A stretch of 64,000 nucleotides of DNA from Bradyrhizobium paxllaeri (GTDB taxonomy: Bacteria; Pseudomonadota; Alphaproteobacteria; Rhizobiales; Xanthobacteraceae), in assembly GCF_001693515.2 (NCBI RefSeq), contig NZ_CP042968.1, positions 6,882,001 through 6,946,000 of the forward strand. The letters are read 5' to 3'. The first letter of the stretch is position 1. Each line of letters opens with the position of its first letter. A program made the position numbers and the translations under genes. Of this stretch, positions 37,779 through 46,812 are shown one piece after another. The notes beneath the pieces were generated by a model that saw only the letters and a list, made by a program, of their open reading frames with translations, was not told where the DNA came from and did not search any database.

Positions 37779-38083
37779 GTAGCAAGAGACGCAAATCGCG
37801 ATGCGCGGTCAGTATGGGGGCTGGGGTGAAGCCACGCGCCACAATGTTGCGTGCGTCACACGAGCGAAACTACATCATCAGGGACGGGCGAACCACAGGT
37901 CAGAGATGTTGACTTAATAGGTGGCCAAGAGGTCGGTGTCCGCTTTGGGATCTTCGCGTCGCTCGACGGTACCAATAGCCCGAGACGAATATCTCATCGC
38001 TGCAGCACTTGGTTCGCCAAGTTGTTAAGACTCGATTCAGCTTAAGGGAACATCATCGGCTGACCAAAAATTTGGGTTACGCC
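37779..38083. other. Intergenic region with no supported gene
   Basis: 305 bases, less GC-biased in codon position than the neighbours. No repeats of the classes seen elsewhere, no RNA gene and no convincing promoter. Probably holds the start signals of the plus-strand gene at 38084 and remnants of lost sequence. Confidence 0.5.
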
Positions 38084-38758
38084 ATGTACGACCGCGAGCC
38101 GAGTACCGTTGAAAGCATCTTGTCGGGGAATGTGGCTGCCGGGTTGGGGCCGTCGAACCTGCGGAATTTTCTCAACGCCGATCGCGACGACGTATTGGTG
38201 GTGCGGGAGTCATCTCGCGACCGGACGCGCACTGCCTCGCTGGTCATCGCGGCTGTGGTGGCGAGCTTCGGGCTCGGATGGACCGGCGGACTGAGCTGGC
38301 CCGAAATCGCAGGCACGCTCGGCCTTGAAACGGTTGCGCAGACGGAAACGCCCGCGCCCCGAATTGCCGAAGCACGGCCGGGCAAGATCGAAAGCGCCCG
38401 GAAGACGGCATTTGCATCTGATGCGCCCGCCATTGTCGGAAGCATTCCCAAGCCGTCCGCGCCATTGCCCGCCGCACGTCCGGCTGCGAACATTGCCTCG
38501 CAAGCGAATGCCAGCCCTTCCGCTGCGATCGCGATGCGGCAGCCCCTGGTGGCGGCGCCGGAAACCAAACCAGCAACGATTCCCGGGTGGACGATTGTCG
38601 ACGTACGCGACGGCACCGCCGTTCTCGAAGGTCCCGACGGTATCAGGATGGCCGCGCGCGGCGACACCATTCCCGGACTCGGACGCGTGGAGTCCATCGT
38701 GCGCTGGGGCGGCCGTTGGATCGTTGCCACCGCCAGCGGCTTGATTGCGACGCAGTAA
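38084..38758 (+). CDS. Membrane-anchored protein of unknown function
   Basis: 224 residues from the ATG at 38084. The N-terminal 45 residues are cytoplasmic, followed by one membrane helix (TASLVIAAVVASFGLGWTGG, about residues 48-67). An Ala/Pro-rich linker leads to a small conserved C-terminal domain of about 55 residues (PGWTIVDVRDGTAVLEGPDG, then DTIPGLGRVESIVRWGGRWI). The last domain looks like the short beta domains at the end of secretion or pilus accessory proteins (PilP-like), but the match is by eye only. No operon partner. Confidence 0.65.
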   Translation: MYDREPSTVESILSGNVAAGLGPSNLRNFLNADRDDVLVVRESSRDRTRTASLVIAAVVASFGLGWTGGLSWPEIAGTLGLETVAQTETPAPRIAEARPGKIESARKTAFASDAPAIVGSIPKPSAPLPAARPAANIASQANASPSAAIAMRQPLVAAPETKPATIPGWTIVDVRDGTAVLEGPDGIRMAARGDTIPGLGRVESIVRWGGRWIVATASGLIATQ

Positions 38759-38759
38759 C

Positions 38760-38836
38760 CGCGCGCCCGATTCTTTTTTTAACGCGTTTTCTTCGCGCGA
38801 ACCGGTGCCCACTTCGCTCGAAAGCGCTCCAGCTAG
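38760..38836. repeat. Degenerate copy of the CCGG(T)xCCCACTT repeat
   Basis: TTAACGCGTTTTCTTCGCGCGAACCGGTGCCCACTTCGCTCGAAAGCGCTC shares its order of blocks (ACGCGTT, CGCG, AACCGGT, CCCACTT) with the element at 53191-53320. A similar degenerate stretch is at about 35715-35768. It fills the junction between two convergent genes. Confidence 0.45.
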
Positions 38837-38848
38837 CTCGTGCTCGAG

Positions 38849-39265
38849 CTAATTCGTATTGATGCGGAAGCGCAGCGTCTTCGTGCCGATGAACGATACG
38901 AAATCGCCCTGCCGGTTCCAGGTGCCCGCAGCGGCGAGCGCTGCGATCAGTTCGTCGTCCTGCTGGGCGCGGTCCGGCGGACAGGGCCGGTTTTCCATCG
39001 CGCCGGGCACGAAGATCACGGTGTTGCCCGCCACCGAAAACTGGCCCTTGCCGCCCTTGCACCAGAGTTCGAGGGCCACCTCGCCGGCATCGCCGATTTC
39101 GAGATTGGGAATCCGCTTCGACCCGCGCTGACGATCCACATCGAGCTGCATTTCCGCTCCGAACGGAAAGCCGTCATCGGCGCGCGCCGGACTGAATGGC
39201 AGGATAGCGGCGATCAGCAGGAGTGAAGCAGTGCCTGCCCGGGTCATACGCGCGAATGAAATCAT
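38849..39265 (-). CDS. Exported META-domain-like protein
   Basis: 138 residues with a signal peptide cut near SPARADD. The remainder is one small domain: GEVALELWCKGGKGQFSVAG, then VPGAMENRPCPPDRAQQDDEL and GTWNRQGDFVSFIGTKTLRF. The order, with a Cys-containing mid-section followed by a LIAAL helix and final strands, resembles META (HslJ-type) domains, seen by eye only. Function unknown. Confidence 0.6.
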   Translation of the reverse strand: MISFARMTRAGTASLLLIAAILPFSPARADDGFPFGAEMQLDVDRQRGSKRIPNLEIGDAGEVALELWCKGGKGQFSVAGNTVIFVPGAMENRPCPPDRAQQDDELIAALAAAGTWNRQGDFVSFIGTKTLRFRINTN

Positions 39266-39500
39266 GCAACCTCTCGAATACAGAACACAACACCGCGCGA
39301 CGTTCTATTGAACAACGACGTGATTGGCTAGGGCTCTGGCTCAGTCCATCGCAGGCTACATGGACAGCCAGACCGAAAGCCGGGATCATGTCGCGGCCGG
39401 GCATCTGCTTGCCACGCCTGCCGTCAACGGTCGGGAACGATCTGGCTGGTATCGGCCTGGACTTATTGGACGATTTCCGTTCGCAAGGAAGGATCGCATC

Positions 39501-39737
39501 GTGGCGAAGCAGCGAACCATCGTCGTGAACGATCGGATGCAGCGGGGTTGCCGCTACATGCTCGTCGCACCTGTTGGCCGCAGCTTTGACCCGGACTTCC
39601 GCCCCGACCTCACGCCGCCGGAAATGCTGCGCCTCGGCATCTTCGGCGGAAAATACATGACCGATTGCAGGGACGAATTTCCGGCCACTCGTGAAAGGAT
39701 AGACGCAGCAAATGATGTCGCATTTCCCAAGAGTTGA
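39501..39737 (+). pseudogene. N-terminal fragment of a conserved protein
   Basis: The GTG at 39501 has GGAAGG 8 bases upstream. The first 60 codons (IVVNDRMQRGCRYMLVAPVG, then LTPPEMLRLGIFGGKYMTDC) match, from memory, the N terminus of a larger uncharacterised family in which KYMTDC-(K/R)-x-EFP is followed by a long Trp/Tyr-rich region. Here, after RDEFPAT, the frame runs into RERIDAANDVAFPKS and a stop. I read this as a truncated or recombined gene; a genuinely short protein is possible. Confidence 0.45.
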
Positions 39738-39874
39738 GCGCGCAAGGCTCAAGCAATAAGCAAAGGAGCTATTTTTCATTCACTTCATGATGCAGCAACG
39801 CTTTGACTGTTGCGATGAACTGAGGTGGGATCAGGTGTGCGCCTGAATGCGCGTTCAAATCGGGGAGAGATACG

Positions 39875-41329
39875 ATGTGCGCGGGTGATGACAAGAACTG
39901 TCCGGAATTTGAATTGCACCATCGCAGGTTCAAGGAAACGCTTGATCGCGAACGCCGATCGTTCTTGAGGTCCAGCTTTGCCGCGGCCGGAGGCGCCGCA
40001 GCGATGACCGCGGGCGGCATTTCTCTGGTGACGCCGCAGATGGCGGCAGCCGCCGAAAAGAACCAACCCGCCAAGCGGTCCTATCATCATTTGCCCGCAA
40101 GTGCCGAAACAGTGCATTGGGGCTATTTCAGCAAGAAACTGAAACCGCAGGTCGAGATCGATTCCGGCGACTTCATTACCATCGAGGCGCTAACTCACCA
40201 TGCCAATGATGACGCCGAACGCATGGTGAAGGGCGATCCCGGCGCCGAAAGCGTGTTCCTGTGGACCAAGGAAAAGAAGGGCGTAAACCGGCGCGGCGCC
40301 GGTCCGATAGATGCCTCGCTATTCGGGCGGGGCGCCGGCGAGGGCCTTGGCGTGCACATCTGCACAGGCCCGGTCTACGTCCGCGGCGCTCAGGAGGGAG
40401 ACGTGATCGAGTTGCGTATTATCGACGTCACGCCCCGGCCATGCGCCAATCCGCAATATCGTGGAAAGGCTTTCGGCAGCAACGCGGCGGCATGGTGGGG
40501 TTTTCACTACAAGGATCTGTTGACCGAGCCCAAACCGCGCGAAGTGATCACGATCTATGAGGTCGACGCGTCAGGCGAACGCAACTGGGCGAAAGCCGTG
40601 TACAATTTCCAATGGACTCCACAGACCGATCCTTCGGGCGTCGTGCACAAGACCATCGACTATCCCGGCGTTCCGGTCGATCACTCCACAATCAAGGAGA
40701 ACCACGGCATCCTGAAGAATGTGCGCATTCCGATACGTCCGCATTTCGGCGTAATCGGCCTGGCGCCAAAGGAAGCCGATATCGTCGATTCAATTCCGCC
40801 GAGCTATACCGGAGGCAACATCGACAATTGGCGGATCGGCAAGGGCGCCACGATGTATTATCCGGTCGCGGTCGAAGGCGGCCTGCTGTCTGTTGGCGAC
40901 CCGCACGCTTCGCAGGGAGACTCCGAGCTTTGCGGCACGGCCATCGAAAGCTCGCTGAACGGCACCTTCCAGATCATTCTGCACAAGAAAGCCGACCTCG
41001 TCGGCACGGCTCTCGAAGCCCTCGACTATCCGATGCTGGAAACCAGGGATGAGTGGCTGGTGCACGGTTTCAGCTTCGCCAATTATCTCACCGAATTGGG
41101 AGACAAGGCGCAGTCAGACATCTACTCGAAATCGTCGGTTGACCTCGCTCTGCGCGATGCGTTCCGCAAGATGCGCAAGTTCCTGATGACGACCAAGAAG
41201 CTGACCGAAGATGAGGCAATCTCTTTAATTACGGTTGGCGTCGACTTCGGCATCACTCAGGTGGTTGATGGAAATTGGGGCGTCCATGCGGTTATCAAGA
41301 AGGATATCTTCGCCGGTGGCGAGACCTGA
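39875..41329 (+). CDS. Tat-exported acetamidase/formamidase-family protein
   Basis: 484 residues, ATG at 39875 after GGGGAGAGA. A twin-arginine signal (RRSFLRSS at residues 27-34, then an Ala/Gly-rich hydrophobic stretch ending MAAAAEK) sends the folded enzyme to the periplasm. The body is the FmdA/AmdA domain (PF03069): HWGYFSKKLKP, VYVRGAQEGDVIELRI, HFGVIGLAPKE, YPVAVEGGLLSVGDPHASQG. Family members hydrolyse formamide or acetamide to ammonia and the acid. Classical ones are cytoplasmic, so export here is notable. Single gene with a nearby convergent lactate permease. Confidence 0.88.
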   Translation: MCAGDDKNCPEFELHHRRFKETLDRERRSFLRSSFAAAGGAAAMTAGGISLVTPQMAAAAEKNQPAKRSYHHLPASAETVHWGYFSKKLKPQVEIDSGDFITIEALTHHANDDAERMVKGDPGAESVFLWTKEKKGVNRRGAGPIDASLFGRGAGEGLGVHICTGPVYVRGAQEGDVIELRIIDVTPRPCANPQYRGKAFGSNAAAWWGFHYKDLLTEPKPREVITIYEVDASGERNWAKAVYNFQWTPQTDPSGVVHKTIDYPGVPVDHSTIKENHGILKNVRIPIRPHFGVIGLAPKEADIVDSIPPSYTGGNIDNWRIGKGATMYYPVAVEGGLLSVGDPHASQGDSELCGTAIESSLNGTFQIILHKKADLVGTALEALDYPMLETRDEWLVHGFSFANYLTELGDKAQSDIYSKSSVDLALRDAFRKMRKFLMTTKKLTEDEAISLITVGVDFGITQVVDGNWGVHAVIKKDIFAGGET

Positions 41330-41435
41330 TCCAAAAGGTGGTCGGTTCCGGCGTGAACTCGGCCGCGGTTGACTCCTGTCGGCCTTGCGCAGCATACGCG
41401 CAAAATTGGGCTTCAGCACGAATCCCGTACCGATG

Positions 41436-41466
41436 AAAAATCCCCGCGGCGTCGACCGCGGGGATT
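41436..41466 (-). terminator. Intrinsic terminator of the lactate permease gene
   Basis: AATCCCCGCGG at 41439-41449 pairs perfectly with CCGCGGGGATT at 41456-41466. Read on the minus strand it is followed by a T run (complement of 41436-41440). It stands 27 bases after the permease stop. Confidence 0.88.
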
Positions 41467-41492
41467 CTTGGTGGATCGCTCCATCTGCCTTC

Positions 41493-43157
41493 CTACTTCA
41501 GCACCATCATCGTGAACGGATAGACATAGGCCTGCAACGTCACCAGCACGCCGACGAGGCAGGCCAGCACGATCGAGTGCAGGAAGACGTAACGCAGGAT
41601 CGAGCCTTCATGGCCGTACCAGTTGGTGGCGGTCGAGGCGACGACGATCGATTGCGCATCGATCATCTTGCCCATGACGCCGCCGGAGGAATTGGCGGCG
41701 GCCATCAACACCGGCGACAGGCCGAGCTGTTCGGCGGTGATCTTCTGCAGGTTACCGAACAGAACGTTCGACGACGTATCCGATCCCGTCAGCGCCACGC
41801 CGAGCCAGCCGAGCAGCGTGCCGAAGAAGGGATAGAGCACGCCGGTGGCGGCGAAGGCGAGGCCGAGCGTGGCGTCGACGCCGGAGAGCCGCGTCAGCGT
41901 GCCGATCGCGAGCATCGCCGAGATCGTGATGAGCGATATCGCGCATAGTCTGATGGTGCGGCCGTATTCGCCGATCATCCGTGCCGGCGAAAACCCCATC
42001 AGCAGGCCGGAGATGATGGCGGCGATCAGCATGCCCGTTCCGGTGAAGGACAGATAGGTGAAGTCGAACAGCGCCGCCTCCGGCGTCGGTTTGGCGGCCA
42101 CCGGCGGCACCTTGTTGATCATGTTGTGCAGCTCGGGCACCTCGAATTTCCAGGCGAAGTTCGCGTTCGCCCAGCCCTTGAACGCGCCGGTGCCCCAGAT
42201 CAGCATCACGATGCAGACGATGATCCACGGCAGCAGCGCGCTCCAGAGCTGCGCCTGGCTGAGCTTGGTCGTATCCAATGGCTTGGCGGGCTTCATCGTC
42301 GCAGCCGATTCATCGTGGCTGCGCAGCGCCGGCGACAGCCAGAGCTCGCGCGGTTGCCAAACCTTAAGGAACAGGATCAGGCAGCCCATCGAGATCAGCG
42401 ACGCCCCGATATCGACGATCCACGGGTTGATGAAGTTCGAGATCACGAATTGCGGGACCGCGAAGGAAACGCCGGTGACGAGAATGGCGGGCCAGATCGC
42501 AATCATGCCGCGCCAGCCGGCGAACGCCCAGATCAGCCAGAACGGCACGATCAGCGAGAAGAACGGCAATTGCCGGCCGACCATCGCGCCGAGCACGTAG
42601 GGATCGAGGCCGGTCACCGACGCCAGTCCCTGGATCGGCGTGCCGAGCGCGCCGTAGGCGACCGGCGCGGTGTTGGCGATCAGCGACAGGCCGGAGGCCG
42701 CGAGCGGCGAGAAGCCGAGACCGATCAGAACCGCGCCGGTGATCGCGACCGGCGTGCCGAAGCCGGACGCGCCCTCGAAGAAGGCGCCGAACGCGAACGC
42801 GATCAGGAGGAGCTGCAGCCTTCGATCGGTGGTGACGCCGCCGATCGCGCGCTGCAACAGCCCGAAGCGGCCGGTCTCGACGGTGATGCGGTAGAGGAAG
42901 ATGACATTGAGCACGATCCAGCCGATCGGGAAGAAGCCGATGACGACGCCGAGCAGCGAGGCGCGGATCGACATGCCGGCGGGCATGGTGAAGATGACGA
43001 TCGTGATGATGTTGGCGACAACAAGTGCGACGATGGCCGCGAGATGCGCCTTGACCTTGCCACTCGCAATCAGCACCAACAGGGTGACGACGGGCACGGC
43101 GGCGGCGATCGTCGACAGCGCGGCATTGCCAAGCGGATTATAGTGTTGGTCCCACAT
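41493..43157 (-). CDS. L-lactate/glycolate-type permease (LctP family)
   Basis: 554 residues, close to E. coli LldP (551), with about 13 membrane helices. The N terminus MWDQHYNPLGNAALST and the segments FGAFFEGASGFGTPVAITGAV, LGWLGVALTGSDTSSNVLFG and MAAANSSGGVMGKMIDAQSI are the LctP signatures. LldP and GlcA homologues import L-lactate, D-lactate and glycolate with protons, so either substrate is possible. The ATG at 43157 was chosen because the family starts with MWxQxYxP. Terminated at 41436-41466. Confidence 0.93.
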   Translation of the reverse strand: MWDQHYNPLGNAALSTIAAAVPVVTLLVLIASGKVKAHLAAIVALVVANIITIVIFTMPAGMSIRASLLGVVIGFFPIGWIVLNVIFLYRITVETGRFGLLQRAIGGVTTDRRLQLLLIAFAFGAFFEGASGFGTPVAITGAVLIGLGFSPLAASGLSLIANTAPVAYGALGTPIQGLASVTGLDPYVLGAMVGRQLPFFSLIVPFWLIWAFAGWRGMIAIWPAILVTGVSFAVPQFVISNFINPWIVDIGASLISMGCLILFLKVWQPRELWLSPALRSHDESAATMKPAKPLDTTKLSQAQLWSALLPWIIVCIVMLIWGTGAFKGWANANFAWKFEVPELHNMINKVPPVAAKPTPEAALFDFTYLSFTGTGMLIAAIISGLLMGFSPARMIGEYGRTIRLCAISLITISAMLAIGTLTRLSGVDATLGLAFAATGVLYPFFGTLLGWLGVALTGSDTSSNVLFGNLQKITAEQLGLSPVLMAAANSSGGVMGKMIDAQSIVVASTATNWYGHEGSILRYVFLHSIVLACLVGVLVTLQAYVYPFTMMVLK

Positions 43158-43462
43158 TTGAGGTTCTCCCCACATTGTTGTTGGCGCGCCCGGCGTGGAT
43201 GTCCGGTCACGCGCAGATCGATCGGCGGGAACAACCTTGGAAAAGCGGGGTTGGGCTGCCTTGAGTTTCCCTTGGGCTCGCCAACGCTCACAACCTCGCG
43301 AAGTTCGATGGCCACCGCCCCTCGCCGCTGCAGCCATGCTAGGGTCTAGCCGAGGGCTGCGACAAGCCGTCGCAGGCGGTGAATTGCTCAGACCTTCGTA
43401 GTAGACCGTAATTCTTCCATCCTTTCAGGGCGTTAGGCCCGATTCTCCGGAGACGGTGATCT
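43158..43462. other. Divergent promoter region, permease / ABC transporter
   Basis: 305 bases without a conserved frame. It must contain the promoters of both divergent genes. No clear operator, repeat or terminator seen. Confidence 0.5.
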
Positions 43463-45205
43463 GTGAACAATATCCGCTCGACGCTCGCCACCGTGTGGCG
43501 CATCGCTGCCCCGTATTTCAGCTCCGAAGACAAATGGGCCGGCCGTGGGCTGCTGGCCGCGGTGATCGCGATCGAGCTTGCGATCGTCTATCTGACGGTC
43601 CTGCAAAACCAGTGGAACGCCCGCTTCTACAACGCGCTGCAGGAGCGCAACTGGGACAACTTCGTCAGCGAGATCACCTATTTCAGCGTTCTCGCGACCG
43701 TCTTCATCGTGCTGGCGGTCTACCAGCTCTATCTCAATCAGTGGCTGCAGATCCGCTGGCGGCGCTGGATGACCTCGCATTATCTCAGCGAATGGCTGGA
43801 CCATGCCAACCATTACCGGATGCAGCTTCAGGGCGATGCGGCCGACAACCCGGACCAGCGCATGACCGACGACGTCAAGCTGTTCGTCGATCGCACCCTC
43901 AACATCGGCGTCGGCTTGTTGAGCTCGATCGTCACGCTGGCGTCCTTTGCCGGCATCCTGTGGGGGCTTTCGAACGCGGCGCCGCTGCATTTGTTTGGTG
44001 AGGAATATTCAATTCCCGGCTACCTCTTCTGGATCGCTTTGATCTATTCGGTGCTCGGCACCATCCTGACCCATCTGATCGGCTGGCGGCTGGTCGGCAT
44101 CGATTTCCGGCAGCAGCAGTATGAGGCGGATTTTCGCTTCAACCTGGTGCGCGTGCGGGAAAATTCCGAGCAGATCGCGCTGCTGCGCGGCGACGCCGCC
44201 GAGCGCGAGCGCCTGCTGGTGCGGTTCGGACGCGTGGTGGAGAACTGGCTCGCGATCATGAGTCGGACCAAGAAGGTGACGGCGTTCACGGCCAGCTATA
44301 ATCAGGCTTCAGTGATCTTTCCCTACATCCTGGTGGCGCCGGCCTATTTCGCGAGCAAAATTCAGCTCGGCGCCATGACACAGACCGCATCGGCGTTTTC
44401 GACCGTGCAAGGGGCGCTCTCGTTCTTCATCACCATCTATCGCTCGTTGGCGGAATGGCAGGCGGTGGTCAACCGCCTCGACGGGTTCGAGGCCGGCATC
44501 GTGGCCGCGCGCAAACTTGCGACCCACGATGACCGGGTTCGCGTGGTCGAGGCGGGCGCCGGCGCGATCGACCTCAAGGGCCTGGCACTGCGTCTGCCGA
44601 ACGGAACGCCGCTGGTGAGCGCGGATGGTTTCAGCTTGCGCAAGGGCGAGCGCACGCTGATCACCGGCCCGTCCGGCTCCGGCAAATCGACGCTGTTCCG
44701 CGCCATTGCCGGCATCTGGCCGTTCGGCACCGGCACGATCGCCATACCTGCCGGAGCAACATTGATGATGCTGCCGCAGCGGCCGTATTTCCCGACCGGC
44801 TCGCTGCGCAACGCGGTCGAATACCCGGCCAAGGAAGGGATGTTCACCGACAGCCAGATCAGCAGCGCGATCGAGGCGGTGGGACTACCGAAGCTCGCCT
44901 CTCAGGTCGGCGAAGAGCGGCACTGGAACAGCACGCTCTCGCTCGGCGAGCAGCAGCGCCTCGGGCTCGCGCGCGCGCTGTTGCACGCGCCGAACTATCT
45001 GTTCCTCGACGAGGCCACCGCCTCGCTCGACGAACCTTCGGAGGCCGCGCTGTATCGCCTGGTCGAGCAGAAATTGCCGCAGACCACGATCGTCTCGATC
45101 GGCCATCGCTCGACGCTGGACGCGTTTCATGGGCGCAATGTCGTGTTCACCCGCGACGGCGATCGCTTTGCGCTGCAGGATGGAAAGCGTGCGGCCGCGT
45201 CATAG
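43463..45205 (+). CDS. BacA/SbmA-like ABC transporter (permease-ATPase fusion)
   Basis: 580 residues, GTG start with GGAGA 9 bases upstream. The N-terminal 330 residues form an ABC_membrane_2/SbmA-BacA type membrane domain with about six helices (TVLQNQWNARFYNALQERNW, QIRWRRWMTSHYLSEWL). The ATPase domain has Walker A GPSGSGKST, signature LSLGEQQRLGLARAL and Walker B YLFLDEATASLD. This is the YddA/Rv1819c/BclA architecture. BclA of Bradyrhizobium imports nodule peptides and is needed in symbiosis. This protein may be that or a paralogue; import of peptides or vitamin-like solutes is expected. Confidence 0.88.
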   Translation: MNNIRSTLATVWRIAAPYFSSEDKWAGRGLLAAVIAIELAIVYLTVLQNQWNARFYNALQERNWDNFVSEITYFSVLATVFIVLAVYQLYLNQWLQIRWRRWMTSHYLSEWLDHANHYRMQLQGDAADNPDQRMTDDVKLFVDRTLNIGVGLLSSIVTLASFAGILWGLSNAAPLHLFGEEYSIPGYLFWIALIYSVLGTILTHLIGWRLVGIDFRQQQYEADFRFNLVRVRENSEQIALLRGDAAERERLLVRFGRVVENWLAIMSRTKKVTAFTASYNQASVIFPYILVAPAYFASKIQLGAMTQTASAFSTVQGALSFFITIYRSLAEWQAVVNRLDGFEAGIVAARKLATHDDRVRVVEAGAGAIDLKGLALRLPNGTPLVSADGFSLRKGERTLITGPSGSGKSTLFRAIAGIWPFGTGTIAIPAGATLMMLPQRPYFPTGSLRNAVEYPAKEGMFTDSQISSAIEAVGLPKLASQVGEERHWNSTLSLGEQQRLGLARALLHAPNYLFLDEATASLDEPSEAALYRLVEQKLPQTTIVSIGHRSTLDAFHGRNVVFTRDGDRFALQDGKRAAAS

Positions 45206-45216
45206 TCGTAGCGGCT

Positions 45217-45738
45217 TCACATCCAGCGTTGCGGCCAGGGCTGGCGGCGCACCCAGCGGTGCCAGACATAGGCGAACGCGGTCAACAGCAGCGCGCCGGC
45301 CAGCACCGGCGCCAGCAGGAATGTCCAAGGCAGGTTGCCTGAAACCACCAGCAGCGGGTTGATGCCCGCGGGCGGGTGAAAGGTGCCGGTCACGTACATC
45401 GCCAGGATGGAGAGGCCGACGGCCATGGCCGCGGCCCAGGCGTGTGGCCCCGTCAGCTTCAGCACGGCAAGGCCCACCAGCGCCGACACCAGATGCCCCC
45501 CGATCAAGGCGCGCGGCTGCGCCGGTTCGGCGTTCGGTGATCCGATCACCAGCACGATGGAGGTCGCGAACGGAATCACCGCGAGCGGATAATGCGCGGC
45601 GAACGAGAACAGCTCCATGATGCCGATCGCGATCGCGCCGCCGAGACCGGCGACCGCGCCCGCCACCACGCTGCGGTGATCGTTGCGAGCAATCGCTTTC
45701 CGCACCACACGACGCCAATCCCGTTTCATCCGCACCAT
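45217..45738 (-). CDS. HPP family membrane protein
   Basis: 173 residues with four or five membrane helices. TGTFHPPAGINPLL carries the HPP motif that names the family, and PRALIGGHLVSALVG is the other conserved block. A plastid member has been linked to nitrite transport; the bacterial role is not established. ATG at 45738; an ATG at 45729 is possible. The stop is 11 bases from the convergent ABC transporter stop. Confidence 0.85.
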   Translation of the reverse strand: MVRMKRDWRRVVRKAIARNDHRSVVAGAVAGLGGAIAIGIMELFSFAAHYPLAVIPFATSIVLVIGSPNAEPAQPRALIGGHLVSALVGLAVLKLTGPHAWAAAMAVGLSILAMYVTGTFHPPAGINPLLVVSGNLPWTFLLAPVLAGALLLTAFAYVWHRWVRRQPWPQRWM

Positions 45739-45740
45739 CC

Positions 45741-45774
45741 AAAAGAAAGGGGCGGCAGATTGCTCTGCCGCCCC
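45741..45774 (-). terminator. Intrinsic terminator of the TorF-type porin gene
   Basis: GGGGCGGCAGA at 45749-45759 pairs perfectly with TCTGCCGCCCC at 45764-45774 across a 4-base loop. On the minus strand a TTTCTTTT run follows. It falls between the porin and the downstream HPP gene. Confidence 0.9.
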
Positions 45775-45795
45775 CCTGTCTTCGACAGGAAGATC

Positions 45796-46812
45796 TTACT
45801 TCAGGTTGGTCATCGCGGTCAGGTCAGCCGAGAGCTTGACGATGCCGGCCGCGCCGCACCAGTTCGAGCCGACGCCCGACGGATTGATCGGCGTCACGAA
45901 GGTACCAAGGGTGGTTCCGTTGACGTTGCCGCGAGCCGAGAAGTCGCTGGTGAAAGCGTTGCAATCACCCTTCGACAGGTTGGTGTCGGAGTAACGGAAG
46001 TCCAGCGTGAATACCTTGTAGGTGAAGCCGATGCCGATATTCCAGGTGTTGTAGTCGGCGTAGTTGATGCCGTTCGGGAAGATCGCGGTGCCATAGAACG
46101 AGTCCGAGGTGCCCAGCCACTGGCGGCCGAACTCACCCGACACATACATGCCGATGCCGCTGGCGCCGAACCAGGCGCTCGGCGCGATCGCCTTGCCGAC
46201 GATCGAGGCGTAGGTACCTTCAGCGCCGCTGTTGAGGAAGCTCGGCGTATAATAGACGTTGCCGCCCATCGAGAAGTTGTCGTTGAAGGTGTAGTTCACC
46301 TTGCCATAGACCTCGAAGAAGCTGAGGTCCTTCTTGATGACGTTGCCGTTGACCAGCTGGTTGATTTGGCACTCGTTGCTGAGCGGGACGCCGGCAAAAT
46401 CGGTGGTCGCGCCGAAGCCGTAGTGGCAGGTGCCGCCCGGATACAGATAGCCCCAGGCGCCGACGTCGAAGGCAAACTGGCCAACCGTCAGGCGGGCGCC
46501 GCCGTAGGCGTCGACTTCAGCCGCGGCGCGGTTCGGGAACGAGATGCTCGCGGCGCCGAGGCCGACATAGAGCTGGAAGTCCTTGGTGACGTTGTAGCGC
46601 GGCTCGAAATAAGCGTTGACCGACGGCTTATGGTTGGACTGGGTGATGCCGCGGAAGATGTAGTCGTTGGTGATGCCTGCGCCGAAGGCGAAATCCCAGG
46701 GATCGAATGCCGGCGGCGGCGGCGCCTTCACGGCCTTCACCCGCAGATCCGCAGCAAGAGCCGAGCCCGATACCATTGCCAGCGCCGTTGCCAACAAAGC
46801 CAGTTTCTTCAT
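45796..46812 (-). CDS. TorF-family putative outer membrane porin
   Basis: 338 residues from the ATG at 46812. The signal peptide MKKLALLATALAMVSGSALA is followed by a short Pro-rich segment and a long run of amphipathic beta strands (GITNDYIFRGITQSNHKPSV, then WNIGIGFTYKVFTLDFRYSD). The N-terminal NDYIFRGITQ motif is typical of the TorF/TIGR02001 group. Four Cys residues could form loop disulfides. Substrate unknown. It has its own terminator. Confidence 0.87.
   Translation of the reverse strand: MKKLALLATALAMVSGSALAADLRVKAVKAPPPPAFDPWDFAFGAGITNDYIFRGITQSNHKPSVNAYFEPRYNVTKDFQLYVGLGAASISFPNRAAAEVDAYGGARLTVGQFAFDVGAWGYLYPGGTCHYGFGATTDFAGVPLSNECQINQLVNGNVIKKDLSFFEVYGKVNYTFNDNFSMGGNVYYTPSFLNSGAEGTYASIVGKAIAPSAWFGASGIGMYVSGEFGRQWLGTSDSFYGTAIFPNGINYADYNTWNIGIGFTYKVFTLDFRYSDTNLSKGDCNAFTSDFSARGNVNGTTLGTFVTPINPSGVGSNWCGAAGIVKLSADLTAMTNLK

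Noticed and set aside
37851..38045. Short plus-strand frame before the gene at 38084
   Set aside because: Composition is not protein-like, there is no ribosome binding site, and it shows no resemblance to known small proteins.
42126..43349. 407-codon plus-strand frame opposite the lactate permease
   Set aside because: Extremely rich in Arg, Asp and Gln with no domain; it is the shadow of a membrane protein gene.
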